NCBI GenBank assembly: GCA_965178635.1
Contig: CBCXVT010000002.1
Location: 3,529 to 67,528, forward strand
Length of the DNA: 64,000 nucleotides
Direction of reading: 5' to 3'
From: GCA-2733415 sp965178635
Lineage (GTDB): Bacteria; Bacteroidota; Bacteroidia; Flavobacteriales; Flavobacteriaceae
The position numbers were made by a program, and so were the translations under genes. Shown here piece by piece: positions 1 through 8,580 of the stretch (positions within the stretch are counted from its first letter, which is position 1; each line of letters starts with the position of its first letter). Below the pieces are notes generated by a model. That model was not told where the DNA came from and made no database searches. It saw nothing but the letters and a program-made list of their open reading frames with translations.

Positions 1-1
1 A

Positions 2-517
2 AAAGTATTCTTTTCAGGATTTGCGAATGTTATCAATGCTATGCGTAAATGTCCGAAGTTTATAATCGGACGTGTGCAAGGAAAAACTGTAGGAGGTGGT
101 GTAGGAATTGCATCTGCTACGGATTACTGTATGGCGTCTAAATTTGCTTCTATCAAATTAAGCGAATTAAATATTGGTATCGGACCGTTTGTAGTTGGAC
201 CAGCTGTTGAACGTAAATTAGGCTTAACAGGAATGTCGCAAATTGCGATTGATGCGAATACATTTTATTCAGCAGAATGGGCACAAGCTAAAGGCTTATT
301 CGCTCAAGTATATGACTCTACTGAAGAATTAGATGAAGCTGTAAAAGCTTTTGCTGAAAACTTATGTACATATAATCCAGAAGCCATGATGGAAATGAAA
401 AAAATCATGTGGGCTGGTACTGACCATTGGGATACGTTATTAGCTGAACGTGCTGTGATTTCTGGTCGTTTAGTATTGTCAGATTTTACTAAAGAAACAT
501 TGAAGCGATTTAAATAA
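2..517 (+). CDS. Enoyl-CoA hydratase/isomerase family protein, 5' end cut off by the window
   Basis: The reading frame is open from base 2, so the first ATG at 41 is internal and the N-terminal part lies outside the window. The visible 171 residues carry the crotonase-fold middle and C-terminal part: the GGGVGIA oxyanion-hole segment, ASATDYCMAS, and SELNIGIGP, whose Glu sits where the family has a catalytic acid. Family members hydrate or isomerise acyl-CoA esters. The next gene is paaY, which suggests, but does not prove, a role in phenylacetate-type or related CoA-ester breakdown. A long-armed terminator separates it from paaY. The exact substrate cannot be told from the sequence. Confidence 0.85.
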   Translation, partial: KVFFSGFANVINAMRKCPKFIIGRVQGKTVGGGVGIASATDYCMASKFASIKLSELNIGIGPFVVGPAVERKLGLTGMSQIAIDANTFYSAEWAQAKGLFAQVYDSTEELDEAVKAFAENLCTYNPEAMMEMKKIMWAGTDHWDTLLAERAVISGRLVLSDFTKETLKRFK

Positions 518-532
518 TACACCGAGAAATAT

Positions 533-584
533 AAAATGACAACTATAAAAATTCTAACTTAGAACTTGTGTAGTTGTCATTTTT
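533..584 (+). terminator. Probable rho-independent terminator after the enoyl-CoA hydratase gene
   Basis: Arms AAAATGACAACTA (533-545) and TAGTTGTCATTTTT (571-584) are complementary over at least 12 pairs around a 25-base loop, with a T run on the 3' side. The loop is longer than usual. Confidence 0.6.
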
Positions 585-607
585 GGTTTTAATTTTTACA
601 TTTAAGC

Positions 608-1204
608 ATGATATATTCATTTAAAGGGTTTATCCCTGTGGTTCACGAAAGTAGTTTTGTACATCCGTTAGCAGCAGTAATTGGTAATGTCATTATTGGC
701 AAAAACTGTTACATTGGTCCTGGGGCTGCAATTCGCGGTGATTGGGGTGAGATTATTTTAGAAGATGGTGTTAATGTGCAAGAAAACTGTACAGTGCATA
801 TGTTTCCTGGTAAATCGATTACTTTAAAAGAATCTGCTCACATAGGTCATGGGGCAATTATTCATGGTGCTAATTTGGGTAGAAACTGTATGATTGGTAT
901 GAACTCTGTGATTATGGATGATGCCGTAATTGGTGATGAATGTATTGTTGGTGCAATGGCTTTTGTAAAAGCAAATACTGTGTTTGAAAGTCGACAATTA
1001 ATAGTTGGGAATCCTGCGAAAGTAATCAAGGAGGTGTCTGATGAGATGATTGGTTGGAAAACTAAAGGCACTCAATTGTATCAAACGTTACCAGCTGATT
1101 GTCATGATACAATGAAGGTAGTTGAACCACTAAGAGAAATTCCTAAAAACAGACCAACTCAAGACGATTTTTATAAAACCTTAAATGAGTTTTTGAAGAA
1201 ATGA
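608..1204 (+). CDS. paaY: PaaY-like hexapeptide-repeat protein (gamma-carbonic anhydrase fold)
   Basis: This 198-residue protein is built of left-handed beta-helix hexapeptide repeats (about residues 10-150). It matches E. coli PaaY over its whole length as I recall that sequence, including SFVHP near residue 17, NP/SPAK near 140 and the VEPLREI block near 175. The putative metal ligands of the gamma-carbonic anhydrase fold are present: H64, H81 and H86. PaaY of known bacteria is a thioesterase that hydrolyses dead-end CoA thioesters formed during phenylacetate breakdown. It lies after an enoyl-CoA hydratase gene and overlaps the next gene by 4 bases (ATGA), so the two are probably translated together. 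The assignment is good; the physiological substrate is inferred. Confidence 0.85.
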   Translation: MIYSFKGFIPVVHESSFVHPLAAVIGNVIIGKNCYIGPGAAIRGDWGEIILEDGVNVQENCTVHMFPGKSITLKESAHIGHGAIIHGANLGRNCMIGMNSVIMDDAVIGDECIVGAMAFVKANTVFESRQLIVGNPAKVIKEVSDEMIGWKTKGTQLYQTLPADCHDTMKVVEPLREIPKNRPTQDDFYKTLNEFLKK

Positions 1205-1743
1205 TGCCAAACCAACCAATAGTAACTGAGCGTCTTATTTTAAGACCAATGCTTGATGCTGATGTAGATGGAATGTATGAATTAGATTCTAACCCAGAAG
1301 TACATAAGTATTTGGGGAACAAACCTATTACAAAAAAAGAGCAAGCTCAAGACTATATAACAGATTTACAGCAACAATATAAAGAAAGAGGTATTGGTAG
1401 GTGGGCAGTTATACTGAAAGAAACCAATGAGTTTATGGGGTGGTCAGGTATTAAGTATCTGAACGAATCTGAGCAAGAGAATGGTTTTTACAATGTGTAT
1501 GAACTAGGATACCGTTTTATAACTAAGTTTTGGGGTAAAGGCTATGCAACAGAATCTGCACAAGCATGGGTGGATTATATGTTTAATGAGGCAGGCGTTA
1601 AAAGTTTATATGCTGCAGCAGATATTCCTAATAAAGGTTCGGTAAATGTATTGCAAAAAGTAGGTTTTGAAATTACTGGAGAATTTGTTTTTGAATGGAA
1701 AGGAGATTTGTCCGACTGTTATTGGCTTGAACAACATAGATAA
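1201..1743 (+). CDS. GNAT family N-acetyltransferase (RimJ/RimL-like)
   Basis: The 180-residue protein starts with the typical TERLILRP segment and has the acetyl-CoA binding loop region near GYRFITKFWGKGYATES (about residues 100-118), followed by the NKGSVNVLQKVGF segment. This pattern marks the RimJ/RimL-type GNAT branch, which acetylates protein N-termini or small amines. The target here is unknown. The start overlaps the paaY stop by ATGA and the stop overlaps the next start (TAATG), so it is the middle gene of a tight operon. Confidence 0.85.
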   Translation: MMPNQPIVTERLILRPMLDADVDGMYELDSNPEVHKYLGNKPITKKEQAQDYITDLQQQYKERGIGRWAVILKETNEFMGWSGIKYLNESEQENGFYNVYELGYRFITKFWGKGYATESAQAWVDYMFNEAGVKSLYAAADIPNKGSVNVLQKVGFEITGEFVFEWKGDLSDCYWLEQHR

Positions 1744-2309
1744 TGACTTTAGCAGAATTACATTTTGATATAGAAAACGTAAATCATAGTAAAGCATCCC
1801 GTGCTAAAGCTGTTGATTTGGTAATTCATAATTTAGAGATATTGCCAGAGCTTATTGAAAAGGCATTCAGCGATGATAAAAACCATTTTAAATATTGTTG
1901 GTGGTTAGAGTTTTTAAATAGACAATATGTAGAGGTGTTGTGCCCTTATATGGATACAATCTTAGATCAAGCACAATATTTAACTGATCAATCAGCAATT
2001 AGACCCATAGCACGAATCATAGAAACGTATTGTTTGAATTACTATTCAAAAGCATCTCATGAGAGTGTTAAGAACATGATGACTAATTCAATTAAAGAAT
2101 TAATGGTTGCAAGATCATTTGGGTGGTTGATAGATGATCAATTAAAAGTAGCACCAAGGGCCTATTCTATGATAAGTTTATATCACTTAGGGAAAGACGT
2201 GTCATGGGTACACGCTGAACTTCAATTGGTCATAGAACAGAATTACACTAATGAAAGTGCTGCCTATAAAGCAAGAGGTAGAATGGTTTTAAAAAAACTA
2301 AAGGGTTAA
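1743..2309 (+). CDS. Conserved hypothetical helical protein
   Basis: I do not recognise a named family. The 188 residues lack a signal peptide or membrane segment and read as a run of amphipathic helices, rich in Leu, Ile and aromatic residues (for example YCWWLEFLNR), suggesting a HEAT-like repeat fold. It starts inside the stop codon of the acetyltransferase gene (TAATG), so it is co-translated with it. No catalytic motif is visible. Confidence 0.7.
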   Translation: MTLAELHFDIENVNHSKASRAKAVDLVIHNLEILPELIEKAFSDDKNHFKYCWWLEFLNRQYVEVLCPYMDTILDQAQYLTDQSAIRPIARIIETYCLNYYSKASHESVKNMMTNSIKELMVARSFGWLIDDQLKVAPRAYSMISLYHLGKDVSWVHAELQLVIEQNYTNESAAYKARGRMVLKKLKG

Positions 2310-2331
2310 CACAATTTCACGTCAATTTTAC

Positions 2332-2363
2332 TTGCATCACATTCTTAAAATATACTATATTTA
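2332..2363 (+). promoter_or_regulatory. Predicted promoter of the 2-oxoacid dehydrogenase operon
   Basis: TTG at 2332-2334 and TATATTTA at 2356-2363 are 21 bases apart. This fits the Bacteroidota -33/-7 consensus except that the last base is A instead of G. The expected transcription start is near 2370. Confidence 0.5.
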
Positions 2364-2374
2364 CTAAAACACAG

Positions 2375-2390
2375 ACTAACAATCGTTAGT
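2375..2390. promoter_or_regulatory. Palindromic operator candidate upstream of the E2 gene
   Basis: ACTAAC-AATC-GTTAGT has perfect six-base arms. It lies just after the predicted transcription start and 29 bases before the E2 start codon, a good place for a repressor. The shape resembles TetR-family operators. No matching regulator gene is in the window. Confidence 0.4.
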
Positions 2391-2418
2391 TAGTTTTTAA
2401 TTATTTCAAATTATAGAG

Positions 2419-3708
2419 ATGGCTACAATTGAATTAAAAATGCCCAAAATGGGAGAGAGTATATCTGAAGCTACAATTTTAAATTGGTTATGTGAGGTAG
2501 GAGATACAGTAGAAATAGAAGACACGATTTTAGAAGTGGGGACTGATAAAGTTGACTCTGAGGTGCCATCACCTTGTACAGGAGTTGTTACAAAAATTTT
2601 ATGCCAACAAAATGATGTTATTGCCGTAGGTGCTGTTTTGGCACTTATAGAATCTGATGGAAATGCTGAGGCATCTTCAAGTAAAGACACTAAGAAAGTA
2701 TCAGTCAGGCCAAATACATCAACGCAAAAAGAGAACAGTTCTAAATTTCAAGTGAAAAATACGCCAGATTCTGATGCGTTTTTATCACCATTAGTAGTAA
2801 GTATTGCTCAGAAAGAAGGCTTAACTATTGAAGAAGTGCAAAGTATTGTGGGTACTGGTACAGAAGGTCGTATTAGAAAGAGTGATGTCATAAATTACAT
2901 CAGTAATAGAAAATACGCGTTACCAAGTAGACCGCAAGTTCAGGCTACTCAAGCAGTAAAATCAACTTACAATGCGCCACCAGTCAAATTCATTGATGGG
3001 CATGATACAGTAATTGAGATGGATAGAATGCGCAAGATGATTGCGGATCATATGGTATATTCTAAACATACATCGCCGCATGTTACTGCATATATCGAAG
3101 TTGATGTGACAAATTTGGTTAATTGGAGGAACGAAAAGAAAACTGTATTTCAAGAGAAATATGATGAGCGCTTAACGTTTACGCCACTATTTGTTGAGGC
3201 TGTAGCTAAGGCTATTGAAGAATTCCCTGGAATTAACGCTTCAATTGATGGTAATAAAATTATACAATATAAAGACATTAATATTGGTATGGCAACGGCT
3301 TTACCAAGTGGAAACTTAATTGTACCAGTTGTGAAAAATGCAGACACTAAAGACCTATTGTCAGTTGCCAAAGATGTAAATCATTTGGTAAACAGTTCAA
3401 GAAATGATTGCTTGAAACCAGAAGAAATTCAAGGGAGCACATTTACAATTTCTAATGTAGGTACTTTTGGTAGTTTAATGGGGACACCAATTATCAACCA
3501 ACCAGAAGTTGCCATTTTAGCCATTGGAATTATAAAGAAACGTGCTGAAGTCATCACAACTGAAAAGGGAGATGAATTGGCTATACGTAGCATGATGTAT
3601 TTGTCATTATCATTTGATCACAGAGCAGTTGATGGCTATTTAGGTGGTTCATTCTTACGAAAAGTAGGAGATTATTTAGAGCAATTTGACTCTCAAAGAG
3701 AGATTTAG
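2419..3708 (+). CDS. Dihydrolipoamide acyltransferase (E2) of a 2-oxoacid dehydrogenase complex
   Basis: The 429-residue protein has three clear parts: an N-terminal lipoyl domain (about 1-78, with lipoyl-Lys K44 in the GTDKVD motif), a peripheral-subunit binding domain (about 120-160, SPLVVSIAQKEG to GRIRKSDV), and the catalytic acyltransferase domain (about 195-425) with the active site motif HRAVDG (H401, D405). It transfers the acyl group from E1 to CoA. The gene two places downstream encodes the fused E1, so both act in one complex. No E3 gene is seen here. Whether the substrate is a branched-chain 2-oxoacid or another acid cannot be decided, though the fused E1 favours branched-chain type. 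Confidence 0.9.
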   Translation: MATIELKMPKMGESISEATILNWLCEVGDTVEIEDTILEVGTDKVDSEVPSPCTGVVTKILCQQNDVIAVGAVLALIESDGNAEASSSKDTKKVSVRPNTSTQKENSSKFQVKNTPDSDAFLSPLVVSIAQKEGLTIEEVQSIVGTGTEGRIRKSDVINYISNRKYALPSRPQVQATQAVKSTYNAPPVKFIDGHDTVIEMDRMRKMIADHMVYSKHTSPHVTAYIEVDVTNLVNWRNEKKTVFQEKYDERLTFTPLFVEAVAKAIEEFPGINASIDGNKIIQYKDINIGMATALPSGNLIVPVVKNADTKDLLSVAKDVNHLVNSSRNDCLKPEEIQGSTFTISNVGTFGSLMGTPIINQPEVAILAIGIIKKRAEVITTEKGDELAIRSMMYLSLSFDHRAVDGYLGGSFLRKVGDYLEQFDSQREI

Positions 3709-3736
3709 TATTTATTTAAGTTTTAAATATTAATAA

Positions 3737-4303
3737 ATGAACTTAATAGCAGATCAGGTTTTTGAAAAACAAAACTACACTCAGATAAAGTTAGCTAAAG
3801 GAGAATATGACAATTGCAGTTTTAATAACTGTGTATTTACAGATTCCGATTTGTCTAATGTTAACTTTACGGAGTGTGAGTTTCAAGGTTGCGACTTAAG
3901 TAATGTGAATATAAAACATTCCGTTTTTAACGATGTAAACTTTAGTAATTGTAAGTTATTAGGCTTACAATTTAATCATTGTAGTGATTTTTTGTTTTCA
4001 GTAACATTTAAGACCTGTAACTTAACTTTAGCATCGTTCTATCAAGTTAAATCTAAAGGCACTAAGTTTTATGAATGTTTACTTCAACAAGTAGATTTTA
4101 CAAGAGCCGAACTGACAAGTTCACTATTTGATAACTGTGATTTTAAAGGCGCTACTTTTGAAGAGACACAATTAGAAAAAGTAGATTTTAGTTCATCATA
4201 TAATTATGTGATTGACCCTGAAATTAATACTATAAAAAAAGCGAAATTCTCAATGCCAGAAGTTCTAGGCCTATTGAGAAAATACAATATAGAAGTAAAG
4301 TAA
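3737..4303 (+). CDS. Pentapeptide-repeat protein (Qnr-like)
   Basis: Most of the 188 residues follow the A(D/N)LXX-type pentapeptide pattern, for example CSFNN CVFTD SDLSN VNFTE CEFQG CDLSN, which forms a right-handed quadrilateral beta-helix. Overall length, the break in the repeats near residue 85 and the C-terminal LLRKYNI helix resemble the Qnr/MfpA group, which mimics DNA and binds gyrase. It has no signal peptide. It sits in an operon between the E2 and E1 genes, 28 bases after the first and 5 bases before the second. Function in this place is unknown. Confidence 0.8.
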   Translation: MNLIADQVFEKQNYTQIKLAKGEYDNCSFNNCVFTDSDLSNVNFTECEFQGCDLSNVNIKHSVFNDVNFSNCKLLGLQFNHCSDFLFSVTFKTCNLTLASFYQVKSKGTKFYECLLQQVDFTRAELTSSLFDNCDFKGATFEETQLEKVDFSSSYNYVIDPEINTIKKAKFSMPEVLGLLRKYNIEVK

Positions 4304-4308
4304 CACCA

Positions 4309-6387
4309 ATGAAATTAGGAGCTATGACTAAGGAAGTACAACTATCAAAAGAACTATTACAAAAAGGATTCACTAACCTATGTACTGCGAAAGCAATGGC
4401 AACGTTGTACGAGGATAATTTCAAGTTAGTCTCTAAATATGTACATGCCACATCTAGGGGGCATGAAGCTATTCAAACAGCTTTAGGAATGCAATTACAG
4501 CCTCAAGATTATGCGTTTCCGTATTATAGAGATGATGCCATGTTATTGTCTTTTGGTATGCAACCTTATGACTTAATGTTACAATTGTTAGCTAAAAAGG
4601 ATGACCCTTTTTCGGGTGGTAGAACCTATTATTGTCACCCGAGTTTAAATGATGTTGATAAACCAAAAATTCCACACCAATCATCTGCTACAGGAATGCA
4701 AGCTATTCCAGCTACAGGTGTTGCAATGGGATTTTGGTATAAAGAGAGTATCAATATTGATGATAAAACTTTAGCAGAGAAACCTGTTGCCATTTGCTCA
4801 TTAGGTGATGCTTCTGTAACTGAAGGAGAAATATCTGAAGCCTTTCAAATGGCAGCTTTAAAACAATTACCAATTTTGTATTTGGTACAAGATAATGGTT
4901 GGGATATCTCAGCAAACGCTGAAGAAACTAGAGCTCAAGACGCTTTTGAATATGCAAGAGGATTCAATGGTTTAGAAGCAATGACTATTGATGGTGCAAA
5001 TTTTACAGAGTCTTATCAAGCAGTAGAAAAAGCTTTAAAAATAATTAGAGAAGAACGACGACCAGTATTATTACACGCAAAGGTCCCATTATTAAATCAC
5101 CATACTTCTGGTGTGCGTATGGAATGGTATCGTGATGATTTGGAAGAAGCACGTTCTCGTGATCCATACCCAGTTTTACAACAGCAATTATTAGATGCAG
5201 GATTTACTCAAAAAGAAATTGAAGGTATTGAAGTTGATGCAATTACTTTAGTAAAATCAGATTTTGAAAAAGCATTGCAAGCAGAAGATCCTTTACCATC
5301 AGATTTATTTACGCATGATTTTGTGCCAACACCAATCACAGAAGAAACTGGTGAAAGATCACCTGCCGATAAGGAAGAAGTGGTTATGGTTGACTGTGCC
5401 TTGTTTGCGGTTGAGGAAATTATGCGTGAGCATAAAGAGTGTTTACTATACGGTCAAGATGTTGGAGGTAGATTAGGAGGGGTATTTAGAGAAGCGGCAA
5501 CTTTAGCACAAAAATTTGGAGACGAACGTGTGTTTAATACGCCAATTCAAGAAGCATTTATTGTTGGGTCTACAGTAGGGATGTCTGCAGCGGGATTAAA
5601 ACCAATTGTTGAGGTTCAATTTGCAGATTATATTTTTCCAGGAATTAACCAATTGTTTACCGAGGTAAGTAGAAGTTGTTATTTATCTAATGGTAAATGG
5701 CCTGTGTCTATGATTTTACGTATTCCTATTGGAGCATATGGTAGTGGCGGCCCGTATCATTCATCGTCTATAGAATCTATTCTAACAAATATTCGCGGAA
5801 TTAAAATTGCGTATCCTAGTAATGGTGCCGATTTAAAAGGACTACTTAAAGCTGCTTATCATGATCCAAATCCGGTTGTGTTTTTAGAACATAAAGGCTT
5901 GTATTGGTCTAAAGTAAAAGGCACAGATGCTGCCCGAACTATTGAACCTGCGGAAGATTATATTTTACCACTTGGTAAAGCAAATGTTGTACAAGAGATT
6001 TGGCAACAAGATGACGAAGAAACCATGACTGTAATTACTTACGGAATGGGAGTACACTGGGCGTTAAATGCAACTAAAGATTTAAAAGAAAATGTAGAAA
6101 TAGTAGACCTACGCACATTATATCCGTTAGATGAAGACGCTATTTTAGCTTCAGTAAGAAAGACAAAGAAATGTTTAATAGTTACAGAAGAACCAACAAA
6201 TAATTCTTTTGGTAGAGCGTTAAGCGGCTTAGTACAAGAAAAATGTTTCAAGTACTTAGATGCACCTGTGATGACTATTGGTAGTGAAAACATGCCTGCA
6301 ATACCATTAAACTCAGTATTAGAACAGACAATGATTCCTTCTACTGAAAAAGTCAAAGTGAAAATTGAAGAACTTTTAGCATATTAA
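4309..6387 (+). CDS. 2-oxoacid dehydrogenase E1, alpha and beta subunits fused
   Basis: This 692-residue protein joins an E1 alpha half (about 1-330) to an E1 beta half (about 350-692). The alpha half has the thiamine diphosphate/Mg motif GDASVTEGE ... DNGWDIS and the beta half has the LYGQDVGGRLGGVF, QEAFIVGS and LRIPIGAYGSGGPYHS segments of transketolase-like beta subunits. It would decarboxylate a 2-oxoacid and pass the acyl group to the E2 encoded upstream. Fused E1 enzymes of this kind are usual in Flavobacteria. ATG at 4309 is used; a second in-frame ATG at 4324 is also possible. A bidirectional terminator follows. Confidence 0.9.
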   Translation: MKLGAMTKEVQLSKELLQKGFTNLCTAKAMATLYEDNFKLVSKYVHATSRGHEAIQTALGMQLQPQDYAFPYYRDDAMLLSFGMQPYDLMLQLLAKKDDPFSGGRTYYCHPSLNDVDKPKIPHQSSATGMQAIPATGVAMGFWYKESINIDDKTLAEKPVAICSLGDASVTEGEISEAFQMAALKQLPILYLVQDNGWDISANAEETRAQDAFEYARGFNGLEAMTIDGANFTESYQAVEKALKIIREERRPVLLHAKVPLLNHHTSGVRMEWYRDDLEEARSRDPYPVLQQQLLDAGFTQKEIEGIEVDAITLVKSDFEKALQAEDPLPSDLFTHDFVPTPITEETGERSPADKEEVVMVDCALFAVEEIMREHKECLLYGQDVGGRLGGVFREAATLAQKFGDERVFNTPIQEAFIVGSTVGMSAAGLKPIVEVQFADYIFPGINQLFTEVSRSCYLSNGKWPVSMILRIPIGAYGSGGPYHSSSIESILTNIRGIKIAYPSNGADLKGLLKAAYHDPNPVVFLEHKGLYWSKVKGTDAARTIEPAEDYILPLGKANVVQEIWQQDDEETMTVITYGMGVHWALNATKDLKENVEIVDLRTLYPLDEDAILASVRKTKKCLIVTEEPTNNSFGRALSGLVQEKCFKYLDAPVMTIGSENMPAIPLNSVLEQTMIPSTEKVKVKIEELLAY

Positions 6388-6404
6388 TGTTTGAAATGCA
6401 TCAA

Positions 6405-6436
6405 TAAAAAAGCCACTCTATAGAGTGGCTTTTATA
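6405..6436. terminator. Bidirectional terminator between convergent genes
   Basis: AGCCACTC (6411-6418) and GAGTGGCT (6423-6430) form a perfect eight-pair stem with a TATA loop. It is flanked by an A run and a T run, so it serves both the E1 gene and the minus-strand gene at 6452. Confidence 0.85.
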
Positions 6437-6451
6437 TTAAAAGAATTTTAA

Positions 6452-6787
6452 TTATTCTCCAATTTCTTCAGTCATACGTACTTTTATGACATCTTTATAT
6501 TGTTCTATAAAAACCGTGTTCTTTGTATTCCATTTGTGTTCTTTTTCTTCTCCTCTATAAAAGTATAATGATTCACCATCAGCTTTCATCCTTCTAAGCC
6601 AATCACCTTCATATGTGCGGTGCATATTGGTGGCAACCATGTACACTTTATTTATGGTTTTTCTATTCATTAATTCTATAACATATTCTGCATTGGTTTG
6701 TTTTTTTACTTGTGCATTCATACTAGATGATAAACAAATAAATAGAATAAGAATAAAAACGTTTTTTGTTTTTTTGATAATGTCCAT
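6452..6787 (-). CDS. Small secreted hypothetical protein
   Basis: The 111-residue protein begins with a charged KK stretch, a hydrophobic core and an SSSMNAQ cleavage region, a typical signal peptide. The mature part is about 85 residues, charged and without cysteines (YVIELMNRKT, YFYRGEEKEHKW). I do not recognise the family. It stands alone, ends at a shared terminator, and has no obvious partner gene. Confidence 0.65.
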   Translation of the reverse strand: MDIIKKTKNVFILILFICLSSSMNAQVKKQTNAEYVIELMNRKTINKVYMVATNMHRTYEGDWLRRMKADGESLYFYRGEEKEHKWNTKNTVFIEQYKDVIKVRMTEEIGE

Positions 6788-6853
6788 TGGTTTTAGTTTA
6801 GATGATTTATACGTAAATATATAAATTAAGTTCTAAAGTATACTAATGGAAAT

Positions 6854-7828
6854 TTAAGAGTTGTTTTTTTTGTCTCGATGAGGTATGTTTTTATCCGTTA
6901 ATGAGTGAAGAAAATTCTCTAAATCAATTTTTTGTTTTTCAGAAAAATTTAAAGGCTCAATCATTAAGCTATCCATATTGATTGGATGTTCTACAAAATC
7001 ATATGGGTTGCTATAAAAATCAATCACTTCTCTTAACGTTTTAAATTGACCATTATGCATGTATGGTGCTGTTAGAGCTATATTTCGTAAGCCAGGAACT
7101 TTGAATTTTCCTATATCAGAAGAATCTTTTGTGAAATCATAACGTCCCATGTCAGTAAGATTTTTACCATCATATAAGCCAATATTCCTGAACTCATCTC
7201 CTGTAAAATCTGGGCCAAAATGACAATCAAAACATTTAAATTCATTAGATAAAAAAATGCCTCTACCTCTTAGTTGAGAGGGACTCATAGCAAGTGTGTC
7301 AATGTCGTTCATCCAAAGATCATGTGGAGCACTTCCATCACTTTCTAAGCTGCGTTGAAATTCTGAAAGCGCATTAACAATATTGATTTCATTAGGTTTT
7401 GTTTGATATAACTTGTTGAATAAAGTGTGGTATTCTTTATTTTCTTGAACCCTTTTTACAGCTTCACTAAAAGCGAGGTTCATTTCTACAGGGTTTTCTA
7501 TTGGCATACTGGCTTGTTGTTCTAATGAGATCGCCCTACCATCATGAAAGAAAAAAGACCTGCTTGCCATGTTCATAACAGATGGTGTGTTTCTTGTGCC
7601 TATACTATCGTTTACTCCTAAAGAAAAGGCTTTGTTGTCTGCAAAAGCAAACTTTGGTTGGTGACAACTTGCACAAGAAATAGATGCGTCCAAAGAAAGA
7701 ATCGGATCAAAAAACAATTTTTCTCCAAGAGCAATTTTTGTAGAAATAGGTTTTTTTATAATGTATTCTTGAGTCTTATTACAAGAGATAAATACTAAAA
7801 TAGAACTTAAGTAAAGTAGGGTTTTCAT
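6854..7828 (-). CDS. Di-haem cytochrome c peroxidase (MauG/CcpA family)
   Basis: The 324-residue protein has a lipoprotein signal (LVFISC, Cys near residue 16) and two CXXCH haem-binding motifs: CASCH (about residue 55) and CFDCH (about residue 200). The order, spacing, and segments such as GTRNTPSVMN, FFHDGRA and APYMHNGQFKTLREVIDFY match bacterial di-haem peroxidases. These reduce hydrogen peroxide in the periplasm using electrons from small cytochromes, and some relatives oxidise other substrates. It is a single gene between terminators. Confidence 0.9.
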   Translation of the reverse strand: MKTLLYLSSILVFISCNKTQEYIIKKPISTKIALGEKLFFDPILSLDASISCASCHQPKFAFADNKAFSLGVNDSIGTRNTPSVMNMASRSFFFHDGRAISLEQQASMPIENPVEMNLAFSEAVKRVQENKEYHTLFNKLYQTKPNEINIVNALSEFQRSLESDGSAPHDLWMNDIDTLAMSPSQLRGRGIFLSNEFKCFDCHFGPDFTGDEFRNIGLYDGKNLTDMGRYDFTKDSSDIGKFKVPGLRNIALTAPYMHNGQFKTLREVIDFYSNPYDFVEHPINMDSLMIEPLNFSEKQKIDLENFLHSLTDKNIPHRDKKNNS

Positions 7829-7954
7829 TTGTCAAAAATAAGTAAGATTATGAAGAAATTAAGTGACATATGTTACATAATGATATGTTTTTATTAATTC
7901 AATTTCTAATGGTATAATAAATTAGTGTGCTCATGTTTAGCTTAAAAACAGATA

Positions 7955-7992
7955 TAAAAAAAGCCGAAATATAAGTTTTCGGCTTTTTGAAT
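7955..7992 (-). terminator. Terminator of the DUF4136 gene
   Basis: AGCCGAAA (7962-7969) and TTTCGGCT (7977-7984) pair perfectly. The A run on the left becomes the U run of the minus-strand transcript. Confidence 0.8.
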
Positions 7993-8004
7993 TATTCTTG
8001 AGTC

Positions 8005-8526
8005 TTATTCTTTGTTTGCTCCAGGGGGATATTTTTCTAAAATTTGTGTTACAAATTCTTGAGTTCTTGAATCCTTTTTTTCAACATTGTGTGTTAAATA
8101 ACCTGAACCTCTACCTTGCCAAATCAATTGTTTGTCTTTAGAGTTTATCAAATCAATATATAGAACACCGTTAGTGGAACTAGACACTTGTCTATTGTAA
8201 CCGCCGTACCAAGGCCCCCATCCATAACCAATACCTGCATTATAAACATTGACGTTTTTTTCAGTTTTGGTATTGATATTTACTAGTAAATCAGGAGTTT
8301 CAGATTTTGTAAATCCTTTAGCGAGTAGCTCTGATTCAATGGCTCGTAAGATTCTTTTTTTATCTAAATCAGAAATTTCTACTTTATCAATTCCAGGTTT
8401 GTAAAATGCAAATGTTTTGTAAGATTCAAATGGTGCTTGCGTATCATAATCGGTACTTACCTTAACAGAAGCGCAAGATGTTAGCACCATAATAAGACCT
8501 AAACTTAATAGTTTCATGAATTTCAT
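8005..8526 (-). CDS. DUF4136 domain lipoprotein
   Basis: The 173 residues start with a lipoprotein signal (MVLTSCAS, Cys near residue 18) and continue with the DUF4136 pattern: DYDTQAPFESYKTFAFY, a helix with RILRAIESELLAKGF, PDLLVNI, and LIWQGRG near the C-terminus. DUF4136 proteins are envelope lipoproteins of unknown function, often in Bacteroidota. A Gly/Tyr/Trp-rich loop (GYGWGPWYGGYN) lies in the middle. A second ATG at codon 4 is a possible alternative start. Confidence 0.85.
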   Translation of the reverse strand: MKFMKLLSLGLIMVLTSCASVKVSTDYDTQAPFESYKTFAFYKPGIDKVEISDLDKKRILRAIESELLAKGFTKSETPDLLVNINTKTEKNVNVYNAGIGYGWGPWYGGYNRQVSSSTNGVLYIDLINSKDKQLIWQGRGSGYLTHNVEKKDSRTQEFVTQILEKYPPGANKE

Positions 8527-8580
8527 AGTTTACTTTTTTAAGTTATTAAATAAGCATCAATAGAATTGATATCAATGCTT

